The notes below the pieces were generated by a model. That model had not been told where the DNA came from. It saw only the letters and a program-made list of their open reading frames with translations, and searched no databases. The translations under genes and the position numbers were made by a program. This document shows, piece by piece, positions 1 through 6,604 of a stretch of 20,232 bases of DNA. Source of the stretch: a virus; the IMG/VR virus record IMGVR_UViG_3300035187_002411, positions 1-20,232 of that record. One strand, 5' to 3'. The first letter of the stretch is position 1; every line of letters begins with the position of its first letter.

Positions 1-1038
1 GATGCCGAACAGATCCCGTGTCCAGATAAAGTAGATCGCCGCGATCGCGGCGACGACGAGGAGGATAGGGCCGAGGCTCGACAGCATCCCGGCGCGCAAA
101 ACGTTAAAGAACATCTTGATCTTTGGGAGCAGGGCGATCACCGTGGAGAGCGCGCTCGCGAACACGCCCAGGGCGAGGAGCAGCGGACCGATAGCCGCGA
201 CGACCGCGAGCACGATGACGACGATTGTCTTCATCCTCGTGCTCATTCCCTGGAACCGTTCGAGGAGATTTTGCAGCATGTCTGCGAGCTTGATAGCATA
301 CGGTAGAATAATTGTGCCGATGCTAGCGGCAAAATTGACCAAAGTCGCTTTGAGTATTTTCATGCGATTCGCAAAGCTATCGGCAGTGCGAGCAGCGTCG
401 CCGTTAGCCGCTCCGAGGTTGGCCATGATGAAGCCTTGACGAGCCGCGACCTTTTGCTGATCGGTCATAGCTCCGACACCATTCCAGATGCCTGCCTCCA
501 AAGCATAGGCTTCCAGGGCTGCCTCGTTCATGATGATGCCAAATCGAGATAGGGGCTCTGCTTCTCCTCTAAGTCCTGCCCCGATTGCATCGAGAGCCTC
601 ATCGACAGGCACGTTGTAAAAAGATGCGAGGTCGGCAGCGGCTCTAATGCTATCGTTGCCGAACTTTGCGAGATCGTCGCCAGTCTTTCCCGCAGCCTGA
701 CCAAACACACCAAATTGCGTAGCCGCTGCGAGGTACTGCTGCTGACTCATCATTACGCTGCCTGCCGCGTCTTCGGAAGCAGTAATGATCCCGTCAGCGG
801 CAGCTCCGTATACGGTGCCCACCGCACTCATACTCTCGTTGAGATCTGAGGCGGCCATCACCGCGAGGGCGAACCCGCCGACGATCGGCGCGGTGAAGCG
901 CGTCGTCAGCGTGGTCCCGATGTCCCGGAGTCGGGTCCCGACGGCGTCGAGCTTTCGCCCGACATCGTCCATCTTCGTGTTGAACCCCGACGCGTCGAGG
1001 TCCATCTTGACGCCCATCGTCGAGATAACGGTCGCCAT
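1..1038 (-). CDS. Tail tape measure protein, N-terminal part (cut by window edge)
   Basis: This is the start of the tape measure protein, which sets tail length and helps DNA pass into the cell. The frame is open from an ATG at 1038 to base 1 (346 codons, no stop), so the C-terminus lies outside the window. Roughly residues 75-270 match the TP901-type tape measure core: a stretch reading ASFYNVPVDEALDAIGAGL, then GEAEPLSRFGI and later KVAARQGFIM. From about residue 285 on there are long hydrophobic segments, as expected of the membrane-active part of these proteins. The ATG shares one base with the stop of the chaperone extension (TAATG), so translation is probably coupled. The middle (about 290-830) is clearly less GC-rich than the flanks. 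Family assignment is secure; total length is unknown. Confidence 0.93.
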   Translation of the reverse strand, partial: MATVISTMGVKMDLDASGFNTKMDDVGRKLDAVGTRLRDIGTTLTTRFTAPIVGGFALAVMAASDLNESMSAVGTVYGAAADGIITASEDAAGSVMMSQQQYLAAATQFGVFGQAAGKTGDDLAKFGNDSIRAAADLASFYNVPVDEALDAIGAGLRGEAEPLSRFGIIMNEAALEAYALEAGIWNGVGAMTDQQKVAARQGFIMANLGAANGDAARTADSFANRMKILKATLVNFAASIGTIILPYAIKLADMLQNLLERFQGMSTRMKTIVVIVLAVVAAIGPLLLALGVFASALSTVIALLPKIKMFFNVLRAGMLSSLGPILLVVAAIAAIYFIWTRDLFGI

Positions 1039-1358
1039 TAGCGGTACCCTCCGAGCGCGGCGCGGATCTTGTGAGCGAGCTGCTCGGGGGTCGGCTTCGG
1101 CTTCTCGTAATACGGCATGAAGTCTGCCGGCTCGAACGCCTGCGGCTGCTTCTTCGCGTCGCGGTTCACGTTCGCGATCACCGACGCGACGATGCCGGAG
1201 CGCAGATCACCGCGCTCCTCACCCCACGGCTCGAGACCGTAGTACTCGCCCCACTCGAGGTACTCTCGCCACGTCATCCGGTCGAGCATCTCCTCTACCG
1301 GCATCCCGAGGGCGAGAGCGAGGCGGAACTGAAACCGGCGGTCGGGCCGGTCCCTTAT
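1038..1358 (-). CDS. Tail assembly chaperone T-type extension, made by -1 frameshift from the upstream gene
   Basis: This frame has no good independent start at its real beginning; it continues the upstream chaperone frame after a -1 slip at 1358-1364. Joined, the product is 112 residues from the first frame plus 106 from this one. The read-through part begins IRDRPDRRFQFRLALALG and goes on with the motif MTWREYLEWGEYYGLEPWGE, typical of the lambda gpT-like / siphophage chaperone family that recruits tape measure and tube subunits during tail assembly. A later ATG at 1304 opens the same frame, but I see no need for it. The gene lies between the tube gene and the tape measure gene, the invariant place for this pair. 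Confidence 0.85.
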   Translation of the reverse strand: MRDRPDRRFQFRLALALGMPVEEMLDRMTWREYLEWGEYYGLEPWGEERGDLRSGIVASVIANVNRDAKKQPQAFEPADFMPYYEKPKPTPEQLAHKIRAALGGYR

Positions 1359-1693
1359 TTTCCCGCGTCGTCGCCCCCGGTGATGCCGCTCACCTCGGCG
1401 ACCGCCGTCGCCAGCCGGACGATCGGTCCGACCTCGAGCCCCCGGAGATCGTCCGGTCCCGCGAACAGCGCGGCCCCGTCTTCGGTCACCGTCGCCGCTG
1501 CCACCAGGCGGAACGCCGCCTCGATGTTCTGCGAGAGGTCACGGTCGCCGGAAGCGAACACTTCCGACATCCCCTGCACCTCGCCCGCCGTCAACGGTCG
1601 GACCAACACGTCGCCGCCCCACTCCGGGACGGCGACGGCCTTCGTCTTCGAGCGGCGGGTGGCGAAAATAGCCTCACGCGTGAGTAGCGTCAC
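1355..1693 (-). CDS. Tail assembly chaperone, gpG-like
   Basis: This 112-residue protein is the short product of the frameshifting chaperone pair. It starts at a GTG at 1693 with a GAGGAG ribosome site about six bases upstream and ends at a TAA one codon after the slippery heptamer. Its body (VRPLTAGEVQGMSEVF, then a helical region rich in alanine) looks like the gpG-type chaperones that coat the tape measure before tube polymerisation; sequence conservation in the family is low, so position and the slippery end are the stronger evidence. It follows the tube gene by about 40 bases. The C-terminus GGDDAGK contains the slip codons. Confidence 0.85.
   Translation of the reverse strand: MTLLTREAIFATRRSKTKAVAVPEWGGDVLVRPLTAGEVQGMSEVFASGDRDLSQNIEAAFRLVAAATVTEDGAALFAGPDDLRGLEVGPIVRLATAVAEVSGITGGDDAGK
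1358..1364 (-). other. Programmed -1 ribosomal frameshift slippery site
   Basis: On the coding strand the heptamer is G GGA AAA, a perfect X XXY YYZ site differing only in its last base from lambda's GGGAAAG. It is placed directly before the TAA stop of the first chaperone frame (1355-1357). A -1 slip re-reads one A, avoids the stop and enters a frame open to 1038. The GC-rich sequence downstream could form the stimulatory RNA structure, but I did not identify a specific one. Confidence 0.85.
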
Positions 1694-1733
1694 GGGTTAC
1701 TCCTCTCGCTGGTCACCGACCGGCGAACGTGAA

Positions 1734-2177
1734 CTAGGCCCAGGTCACCGCGCCGGTTACCTGCAGAGTGAGCGCAGCGGACAGCACGCCCTCGACCGGA
1801 GCCGAGAGCTCGAACCCGGTGACGTAGGCGGCGAACGCTGCGGTGTCATTCGCCGAGCCGACGCCGGTCGGGAGCACGAGCTGGAAGTTCCGCTTCGTCT
1901 TGTCGACCATGTCGTCGTAGAGCGATCCGGAGCCGAACCCCTGGGTCGCGTCGCCCTTGAAGTTGATGTCGAACGTGACCTCGCCCGCCTCGATGATCGT
2001 CGGGATGTGCTCGCGCCACCCGGCGGAGTCGTGATTCGTCACGTCCTCGGTCGCGAGGGCGAACGCGAAGCCGGAGATGTCCCGGACCTCGGCGATCGTC
2101 GTGAACGTCTCGGTCGGCGAGCCGCCGTTGCCGATCTTGAGCAGCGTCCCGAAGGACGAAAGAGCACCACTGGGCAT
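1734..2177 (-). CDS. Major tail (tube) protein
   Basis: The 147-residue protein fits the size and layout of siphophage tail tube proteins, which polymerise as stacked hexamers around the tape measure. It opens with a start typical of these proteins (GTLLKIGNGGS), followed by an EVRDISGFAF element and a central WREHIPTIIEAGEVTFDINF stretch; an EV.FDINF strand next to a tip of the form ...IPT... is common in lambda gpV-like and related tube proteins. The ATG has a strong AGGAGG ribosome site eight bases upstream, the best in the late region, which suits a very abundant protein, and a hairpin sits just before it. The next gene downstream is the chaperone pair, as expected. Confidence 0.87.
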   Translation of the reverse strand: MPSGALSSFGTLLKIGNGGSPTETFTTIAEVRDISGFAFALATEDVTNHDSAGWREHIPTIIEAGEVTFDINFKGDATQGFGSGSLYDDMVDKTKRNFQLVLPTGVGSANDTAAFAAYVTGFELSAPVEGVLSAALTLQVTGAVTWA

Positions 2178-2191
2178 GTCGTTTTCCTCCT

Positions 2192-2209
2192 GAGCGGGAC
2201 GCCCCGCTC
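2192..2209 (-). promoter_or_regulatory. Hairpin just upstream of the tail tube ribosome site
   Basis: In the 42-base gap before the tube gene, GAGCGGG and CCCGCTC form a perfect 7-bp stem with a 4-base loop. There is no U-run after it, so it is not a classical intrinsic terminator in this direction. A role in RNA processing or in protecting the 5' end of tube mRNA is possible; this is inference. Confidence 0.4.
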
Positions 2210-2219
2210 TTTCAGTCTA

Positions 2220-2567
2220 TTACGGGAGTGCAATCACCCCGAACTTCACCGCGGTGTTCGACGCTTGCAGATAAAGCCGTCCGTCGGTCTGCTGCCATCC
2301 GGCGAGCCCGAAGGGGCCGAGGGTGTGGATCGCCCCGGCGGCGATCGACTGGGTCGTGATGTCGCCGGTCCGCCCGTAGGGGTCGGCGACCGACGTGATC
2401 GTGTAGGTGTAGGAGCTCGCGCCGGTGTTCTGAACGATGAGGACCTCGCGACCGGTCAGCGCGAACTGCTCGAAGTTGCTCGTGTCCGCCGCCGTCATCG
2501 TGACGGCGACCCCGGCGGACGGGTTCGGTCCCGGGCTGTTCGTGCGGGTGAGGGTGACGCGCGGCAT
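2220..2567 (-). CDS. Small putative structural protein of the neck/tail region
   Basis: The function is not known. The 115-residue product is glycine-, serine- and threonine-rich with alternating hydrophobic residues, suggesting a compact beta-sandwich. It opens MPRVTLTRTNSPGP and contains VADPYGRTGDIT and a C-terminal GWQQTDGRLYLQASN. I recognise this layout as a recurrent uncharacterised protein in metagenomic siphophage late operons, usually next to tail tube or connector genes, so a virion decoration or tail-associated role is likely but unproven. The ATG has an AGGAG ribosome site about eight bases upstream. The gene follows the zinc-finger gene by three bases, so they are co-transcribed. 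Confidence 0.7.
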   Translation of the reverse strand: MPRVTLTRTNSPGPNPSAGVAVTMTAADTSNFEQFALTGREVLIVQNTGASSYTYTITSVADPYGRTGDITTQSIAAGAIHTLGPFGLAGWQQTDGRLYLQASNTAVKFGVIALP

Positions 2568-2570
2568 GTC

Positions 2571-2819
2571 TTACTCTCCTGTCTCGAGCGCGGCGATGCG
2601 CTCACCGAAGGACGGTTCCTCGACGACGGGCTCGGGCTCCGGCTTGCGCTTCGCCTTCGCCGGCGCGGGGTCGGCGACGACCGGCGCGGGCTTCGTCTCG
2701 AGACGGTGACGCCACAGGATGTGGTCGCGGGCGGTCTCCTGGTCGCCCGTGTCGAACGCGCAGAGCGGACAGCTGTAGCGGAGCACGCCCCGCCACTCGT
2801 GGGTCGTGGGCTCGATCAT
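2571..2819 (-). CDS. Small C2H2-type zinc-finger protein in the tail operon
   Basis: The 82-residue protein has one putative zinc site: Cys17-x2-Cys20 followed by His33-x4-His38, the spacing of a C2H2 finger (C-x2-C-x12-H-x4-H). The rest is a low-complexity linker rich in Pro, Ala, Lys and Glu (about residues 43-68) and a short acidic tail. Its ATG overlaps the stop of the tail terminator gene by four bases (ATGA), so it is translationally coupled to it. Small finger proteins like this occur in actinophage-like late operons without known function. It might be a structural adaptor or a late regulator; nothing in the sequence decides. Confidence 0.75.
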   Translation of the reverse strand: MIEPTTHEWRGVLRYSCPLCAFDTGDQETARDHILWRHRLETKPAPVVADPAPAKAKRKPEPEPVVEEPSFGERIAALETGE

Positions 2820-3292
2820 GGGATAGCCTCCTCCACCGCGTACTCGGTGGTCACGTCGAACGAGAACCCGAACGCGAGCGTATCGACGCCGCCGTAGTTC
2901 CCGTCGCCGAACTCGTAACGGATCGCCCCCGACGCTCCGGGCGACCGCGCATCGCCCAGGGCGACGACCGTGCCGCCGAAGCGGTCGCGGATGAAGCTCG
3001 CCATCAAGGCTGCCGGGATCGCGTCGGCGAACCCGAGGATGCGCTCGGTGTCGAACTCGAGGTCCTTGCGGGGCCAGTGGATCCGGATGCTAATCGTGTG
3101 GACGCCCCACGTCCCCGGGCGAGCGTGCGCCGTGTGCGTGGTAGCGAGGCGGACGGTGCCGCCCTCCGGGTAGGCGACGATCGCGGGCCACGGTCCGTAG
3201 ACCTGATCGACCGGCGCGTCGTAGGCGGTGCCGAGGAGTGGGAGGGAGCGGACCGTCGCGACGACCTCGCGGATGATGTCAGGAACTGCCAC
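2816..3292 (-). CDS. Tail terminator / tail completion protein
   Basis: The 158-residue product resembles tail terminator proteins (lambda gpU / gp10-neighbour type) that cap the finished tube and join it to the head. Features are the N-terminal helix (AVPDIIREVVATVRSLP), a PAIVAYPEGGTV strand-turn, a central VHTISIRIHWPRKD strand and a C-terminal FGFSFDVTTEYA strand, the usual alpha-beta pattern for this family. It starts at a GTG at 3292 with GGAGG upstream and overlaps the end of the gp10-like gene by 14 bases. Placement between the gp10-like protein and the tube protein supports the role more than any single motif. Confidence 0.75.
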   Translation of the reverse strand: MAVPDIIREVVATVRSLPLLGTAYDAPVDQVYGPWPAIVAYPEGGTVRLATTHTAHARPGTWGVHTISIRIHWPRKDLEFDTERILGFADAIPAALMASFIRDRFGGTVVALGDARSPGASGAIRYEFGDGNYGGVDTLAFGFSFDVTTEYAVEEAIP

Positions 3293-3791
3293 GCTTGTAG
3301 GCCTCCTCGAGCTCGTCCGCGAACGTGTAGACGTGCTGCTGGATAGCCGGTACCGCCGCTTTGAAGCCGTCGCGGAGGAACGGCTGCTCTTCCGTTCCCT
3401 TCTTCGCGATCTTCCACCGGATCGCCGTCACCGCAGCCGACACGTCGTCGGTCTTCTTTGCTTTACTCTTGCGCCGATACCACTTTTCGATAGCGTCTTT
3501 GGGCGGAAGCTTCCCCGGACCGCGACCGAACTCGACGAACGGCGCATACTCGACGTTCGTGCCGACCTTGACGTAGGTCGGGACCGGTGTCGTCGTCGCG
3601 ACTTCTTTGTCGATGCTCCGGCGGAGCGTCCCGAAGTTGACCGGCGTGAGCGGCTTCGCTTCCTTGATGATTTCTTTCCCGGACCGGGTAAGGAATCGTC
3701 GAGCCGGACCGGCGGCGGTCTTGCTCTTCAGCTTGCTCTTGAGCTTGTCGAGTCCCTCGATCTCGATCCGGACCTCGAACTCCCCCGCCAC
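3279..3791 (-). CDS. HK97 gp10-like neck / tail-component protein
   Basis: This 170-residue protein belongs to the HK97-gp10 type, found at the head-tail joint of many siphophages. The N-terminus reads EVRIEIEGLDKLKSKL, followed by a Lys/Arg-rich helix, then LTPVNFGTLRRSI and VKVGTNVEYAPFVEFGRG, the two signature blocks of this family (TP.dtG.LR.S and Y...vE.G). The start is the GTG at 3791, which shares one base with the TAG of the adaptor gene; a GGAG lies eight bases upstream. A longer in-frame reading exists upstream, but it only shadows the adaptor gene. Confidence 0.87.
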   Translation of the reverse strand: MAGEFEVRIEIEGLDKLKSKLKSKTAAGPARRFLTRSGKEIIKEAKPLTPVNFGTLRRSIDKEVATTTPVPTYVKVGTNVEYAPFVEFGRGPGKLPPKDAIEKWYRRKSKAKKTDDVSAAVTAIRWKIAKKGTEEQPFLRDGFKAAVPAIQQHVYTFADELEEAYKRGSS

Positions 3792-4378
3792 TAGATCGGC
3801 TCCAGGATCATGCGCCGGTAGGGCGCAAGCATCGCGGCGATGTCGGGATCGACGCGCGGGAGCGTCGCGACGTTGCCGAGGTCTGTCGAGCCAACGATCC
3901 CGAACGGCGCGTCGGTGCGCTTGAACAGCCGGATGACCATGAGGATCGTCGCCTCGGTCACCGGCTGCGGGACAGCGGGCCAGCCCCAGACCCCCGCGAT
4001 GCGGACCCCGCGCCGAAGCACCGGGAACGAGCGCGTCCCCTGCGGAGTGATCGCGAGCGTCGTGTATGGCCAGCTCCGCCCGGCGGCGTTCACCGGCTCG
4101 AGCTCGTAGTCGTTCGCCGTCCACACCTCGGTATAGGTGCGGTTGCCGTCGATGTCGGTCGCGACACTCGTCACCGAGACGAGGTCGTCGATCCATGTCC
4201 AGTACGTCCCGGACGGCGTGAAGTAGCGCGTCTCCGTGGTCTGGTCGTATCGCCGGTTCGTCATCTCTTCGACCATGCGAGAGGCGGCGGTGATCAGCGC
4301 GGTGATCGTCGCGTCGTCGCGATCGTCCGTCCGCGAGAGCCGGGCCTTCACCTGGGCGAGCGTCGCGTAGTCCGCCAT
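3791..4378 (-). CDS. Head-tail connector (gp6-like adaptor)
   Basis: The 195-residue product fits the phage gp6-like connector family that forms a ring under the portal. It opens with DYATLAQVKARL, continues with a helix ending ASRMVEEMTNRRYD, and then has a beta-rich middle (TRYFTPSGT, VWTANDYELEP, GVRIAGVWGWP) before a C-terminal helix where LMVIRLFKR is followed by a glycine-rich loop. This alpha-then-beta order with an N-terminal helical pair is typical of these adaptors. A GGGAGG ribosome site lies seven bases before the ATG. It begins three bases after the previous gene. Confidence 0.88.
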   Translation of the reverse strand: MADYATLAQVKARLSRTDDRDDATITALITAASRMVEEMTNRRYDQTTETRYFTPSGTYWTWIDDLVSVTSVATDIDGNRTYTEVWTANDYELEPVNAAGRSWPYTTLAITPQGTRSFPVLRRGVRIAGVWGWPAVPQPVTEATILMVIRLFKRTDAPFGIVGSTDLGNVATLPRVDPDIAAMLAPYRRMILEPI

Positions 4379-4381
4379 CGG

Positions 4382-4600
4382 CTAGCCTCCCGTGGTCGTC
4401 CGCGACCGGCGACCGGTCGGAGCCGTCACCTGTCGCGTCTGCATCGGCTCGGCAACGTCCCGCGCAGCGACCACCGGCGAGAGGACCCCGGGCGAGTCGC
4501 GCTCGAGGAACGCCGCCGTCTCCTCGTCGAGATCGACAACGGTGCCCGCCTCGAGGGAGATGCCCGGCGACTTGTATCGGTGGTTCACGCGGTACTGCAT
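4382..4600 (-). CDS. Small head-region protein of unknown function
   Basis: A 72-residue protein I cannot name. Its first half (YRVNHRYKSPGISLEAGTVV, then DEETAAFLERDSPGVL) resembles short proteins coded between the capsid and adaptor genes in many siphophages; the second half is a basic, threonine/arginine-rich tail. It has a GGGAG ribosome site six bases before its ATG. The position suggests a role at the capsid vertex or connector. The gap upstream (4601-4670) holds at most a 28-codon reading frame that I do not accept as a gene. Confidence 0.7.
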   Translation of the reverse strand: MQYRVNHRYKSPGISLEAGTVVDLDEETAAFLERDSPGVLSPVVAARDVAEPMQTRQVTAPTGRRSRTTTGG

Positions 4601-4670
4601 CGGATCTCCCTGGTCATGAAGATCGCGCCGGCGGCGCCACCCGATCCGGGCGCACCGCCGGTGATCTGCA

Positions 4671-5096
4671 CTAGATGCCTTCCACGTCGTAGACGACGTA
4701 GACCTGCGCGGCGAGGTCGGCGGTCGTGCCGTCCCAGGTCGCGCTCGACGTGATCTCGCAGCCGATCACCGCACCCGCCGCGAACTCGGCAGCGGTGCGG
4801 AGGACCCGAACCGACTTCTCGGTCTCGGTCGCGATCGTCATCGTCGTATCCGCGTCTTCGGTCCCGCCGAACGTCGCGCCGACGGTGAGCGTGCCCGCCG
4901 TCGCGGCAGCCGACAGCGACGCGGCGACGGCGACCACGCGACCGGCCCACGGCGCGACGTAGCCGGTGACGACCATCGACGCCTCGGCCATCGCGACCGG
5001 GAGCTGGACGTCGGTCTGCGACGCGGCGACCGCATCCTGTCCGAACGCGAGGGCGACGAGCTGCCCCTTGCTCATATCTCGTGTAATCGTCGGCAT
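4671..5096 (-). CDS. Putative capsid decoration protein
   Basis: The 141-residue product lies directly downstream of the major capsid gene. It is rich in Ala, Val, Thr and Gly with few charges and an alternating pattern that predicts beta strands (VVTGYVAPWAGRVVAVAASL, then AGTLTVGATFGG and AAQVYVVYDVEG). That position and composition are typical of head decoration or head-fibre proteins, but I see no specific motif, so the role is inferred. The ATG has GGAGG five bases upstream; a strong hairpin lies between it and the capsid gene, which could lower its expression relative to capsid. Confidence 0.65.
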   Translation of the reverse strand: MPTITRDMSKGQLVALAFGQDAVAASQTDVQLPVAMAEASMVVTGYVAPWAGRVVAVAASLSAAATAGTLTVGATFGGTEDADTTMTIATETEKSVRVLRTAAEFAAGAVIGCEITSSATWDGTTADLAAQVYVVYDVEGI

Positions 5097-5116
5097 ATTG
5101 CCTCCCTATGCGGAGA

Positions 5117-5147
5117 CCCTAGGGCGACGATATCGTCGCTCCTAGGG
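5117..5147 (-). terminator. Strong inverted repeat after the capsid gene (terminator or mRNA-stabilising hairpin)
   Basis: Between the capsid stop and the next ribosome site the arms CCCTAGG and CCTAGGG enclose the palindrome GCGACGATATCGTCGC, giving about 15 bp of pairing interrupted by one extra base. No U-run follows, so it may act as a weak or factor-dependent terminator or protect the 3' end of capsid mRNA. Only 64 bases separate the two genes, and this structure fills half of them. Confidence 0.5.
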
Positions 5148-5160
5148 CCTCCTAGAGCCT

Positions 5161-6603
5161 CTAGAGGGCGATGTTGTAGATAACCGCCGCGCACTCGATG
5201 CCGGAGGCCGCACCCGTCGGGGTGAAGCGACCGAAGCCCATGCGCATGCTGTAGACGATGCGGGTCTGGTCGGTCGCCGGGATGCGCTCGACCTCGACGC
5301 GCACGCGCCGGCGCCAGCCCGCCTTGAAGCCGCGGCGGTTGAACACCACGACCTGCCCCTTGGTGTTGTTCGCGCCGGTGGTGCTCACCTTGCCGTCGGC
5401 TTCGGTCTTCGACACCGCCATCGACGCGACCACCGGGTGCCCGATGATGCGACCGACTTCGCCGTTGAGGAGGTCGGCGTTGATGCCCGCGCCGTACTGG
5501 CGAGCGGTGATGACCTCGTCGAACGTCGCGATGTGGTCCGCCGTCTGCGGGTCCGCGACGTAGACCAGGTCGTTCATGTCGGTCGGGTGACCCCAGTCGG
5601 TCAGGCGGGTCGGGTCGAGGAGCAGACCGCGAACGTCGCGCAGGTCGGTGAACGCGAGCGCACCGGCGGCGTCGAGGAGGTTCGCGGTGTTGTCCACGAT
5701 CGCCGCGTGGCGGATGCCGTCGAACGCAAGGTAGTGCTTCGTGTCGGCGGGATCGGCGTCGTCGAGGTTGATGTTGCCGGTGCCCGCGTTCGTGGTGTCG
5801 CCGTTGAGGACGAGGCTATCGGAGTAGTGGGCGATCGCCTTCGCCGCCTGCGCGCGCAGGAACGGGACGAACGGGATGATGCTGTCCTCTTCGAGCTCAC
5901 CGCTCCACATCTGGTGGATGACGAACTTCGACGCCGACACCGCGACGCGCTGCGAGCCCGTCTTCGTGGTCGTGTAGTTGCTCGCGTTGTTCGCGGTGTT
6001 CTCGCTGACGAGGAGCACTTCCGGGATGTCCACCTCGACCGGCAGGTACGCGGTCGGCGCGGTCATCTCGAAGGTGTCGATGAGGTTGAAGACGCGGGAG
6101 TCCGGGCGGGCGGCTTCCCACAAATCGCCGACGTACTGCGCGCCGACGAGCTGCGAACCGAAGCCGGTCTCGGCGGTGTCCATTGCGCGGTAGGCGGCCT
6201 CGAGAGCGCGCGCCTGCTTCTTGTTCACGCGCGGGTAGAGCTCTTCGAGCGCGCGCCCGTCGATGCGCTTGATCTCGTCCTCGCTCAGGTAGTGGGCATC
6301 GGAGATCGCGCGGAACGCGCCCTCGAGCTCCTCCGACGGGCCGCGACCGATACCGGCGCGCGAGCGGGCGGACATGAGGTCGTACAGGAACTCGATGTCG
6401 GACGCGCCCAGCCCGTGGCGGCTGAACTTCGAACCGATCAGGCGGGAGTCGCCGCTGCCGAAGCGCATCTTGCGGGCGAACTCGCCGTCGGCGAGGATGC
6501 CCTCGACGACCTGGCGGATGCGATCGTCGGACACCGCTGCGCGGGTCTCGGCGTTCATGGACTCGATACGGGCGACGATGTCGCTCACAACGTTATCGGA
6601 CAC
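5161..6603 (-). CDS. Major capsid protein, HK97 fold
   Basis: The 480-residue product is the shell protein. The first ~140 residues are helical and charged, as in the delta (scaffold-like) domain removed or reordered during HK97-type maturation. The capsid body begins near MDTAETGFGSQLVG and contains PTAYLPVEVDIPEVLLVSE, a helix with RAQAAKAIAHYSDSLVLNGD (spine-helix end and the common ..LNGD.. turn) and a late YGAGINADLLNGEVGRIIGH block, the usual order in this superfamily. It starts at GTG 6603 with AAGGAGAG six bases upstream, one base after the protease stop. The preceding protease and following decoration-like gene fix its identity. Expected to be the most abundant virion protein. Confidence 0.93.
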   Translation of the reverse strand: MSDNVVSDIVARIESMNAETRAAVSDDRIRQVVEGILADGEFARKMRFGSGDSRLIGSKFSRHGLGASDIEFLYDLMSARSRAGIGRGPSEELEGAFRAISDAHYLSEDEIKRIDGRALEELYPRVNKKQARALEAAYRAMDTAETGFGSQLVGAQYVGDLWEAARPDSRVFNLIDTFEMTAPTAYLPVEVDIPEVLLVSENTANNASNYTTTKTGSQRVAVSASKFVIHQMWSGELEEDSIIPFVPFLRAQAAKAIAHYSDSLVLNGDTTNAGTGNINLDDADPADTKHYLAFDGIRHAAIVDNTANLLDAAGALAFTDLRDVRGLLLDPTRLTDWGHPTDMNDLVYVADPQTADHIATFDEVITARQYGAGINADLLNGEVGRIIGHPVVASMAVSKTEADGKVSTTGANNTKGQVVVFNRRGFKAGWRRRVRVEVERIPATDQTRIVYSMRMGFGRFTPTGAASGIECAAVIYNIAL

Positions 6604-6604
6604 G

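Noticed and set aside
1673-1684. 12-bp palindrome CTCACGCGTGAG at the start of the chaperone gene
   Set aside because: Short enough to arise by chance in high-GC coding DNA, and no second copy was seen.
1071-2897. Long plus-strand open frame (608 codons)
   Set aside because: It lies opposite five well-supported tail genes, is rich in Arg, Gly, Asp and Val in the pattern typical of antisense high-GC DNA, and has no recognisable domain.
4585-4671. 28-codon GTG frame between the decoration-like gene and the small head gene
   Set aside because: It overlaps the next start, is Gly/Ala-rich and has no support beyond touching the preceding stop.
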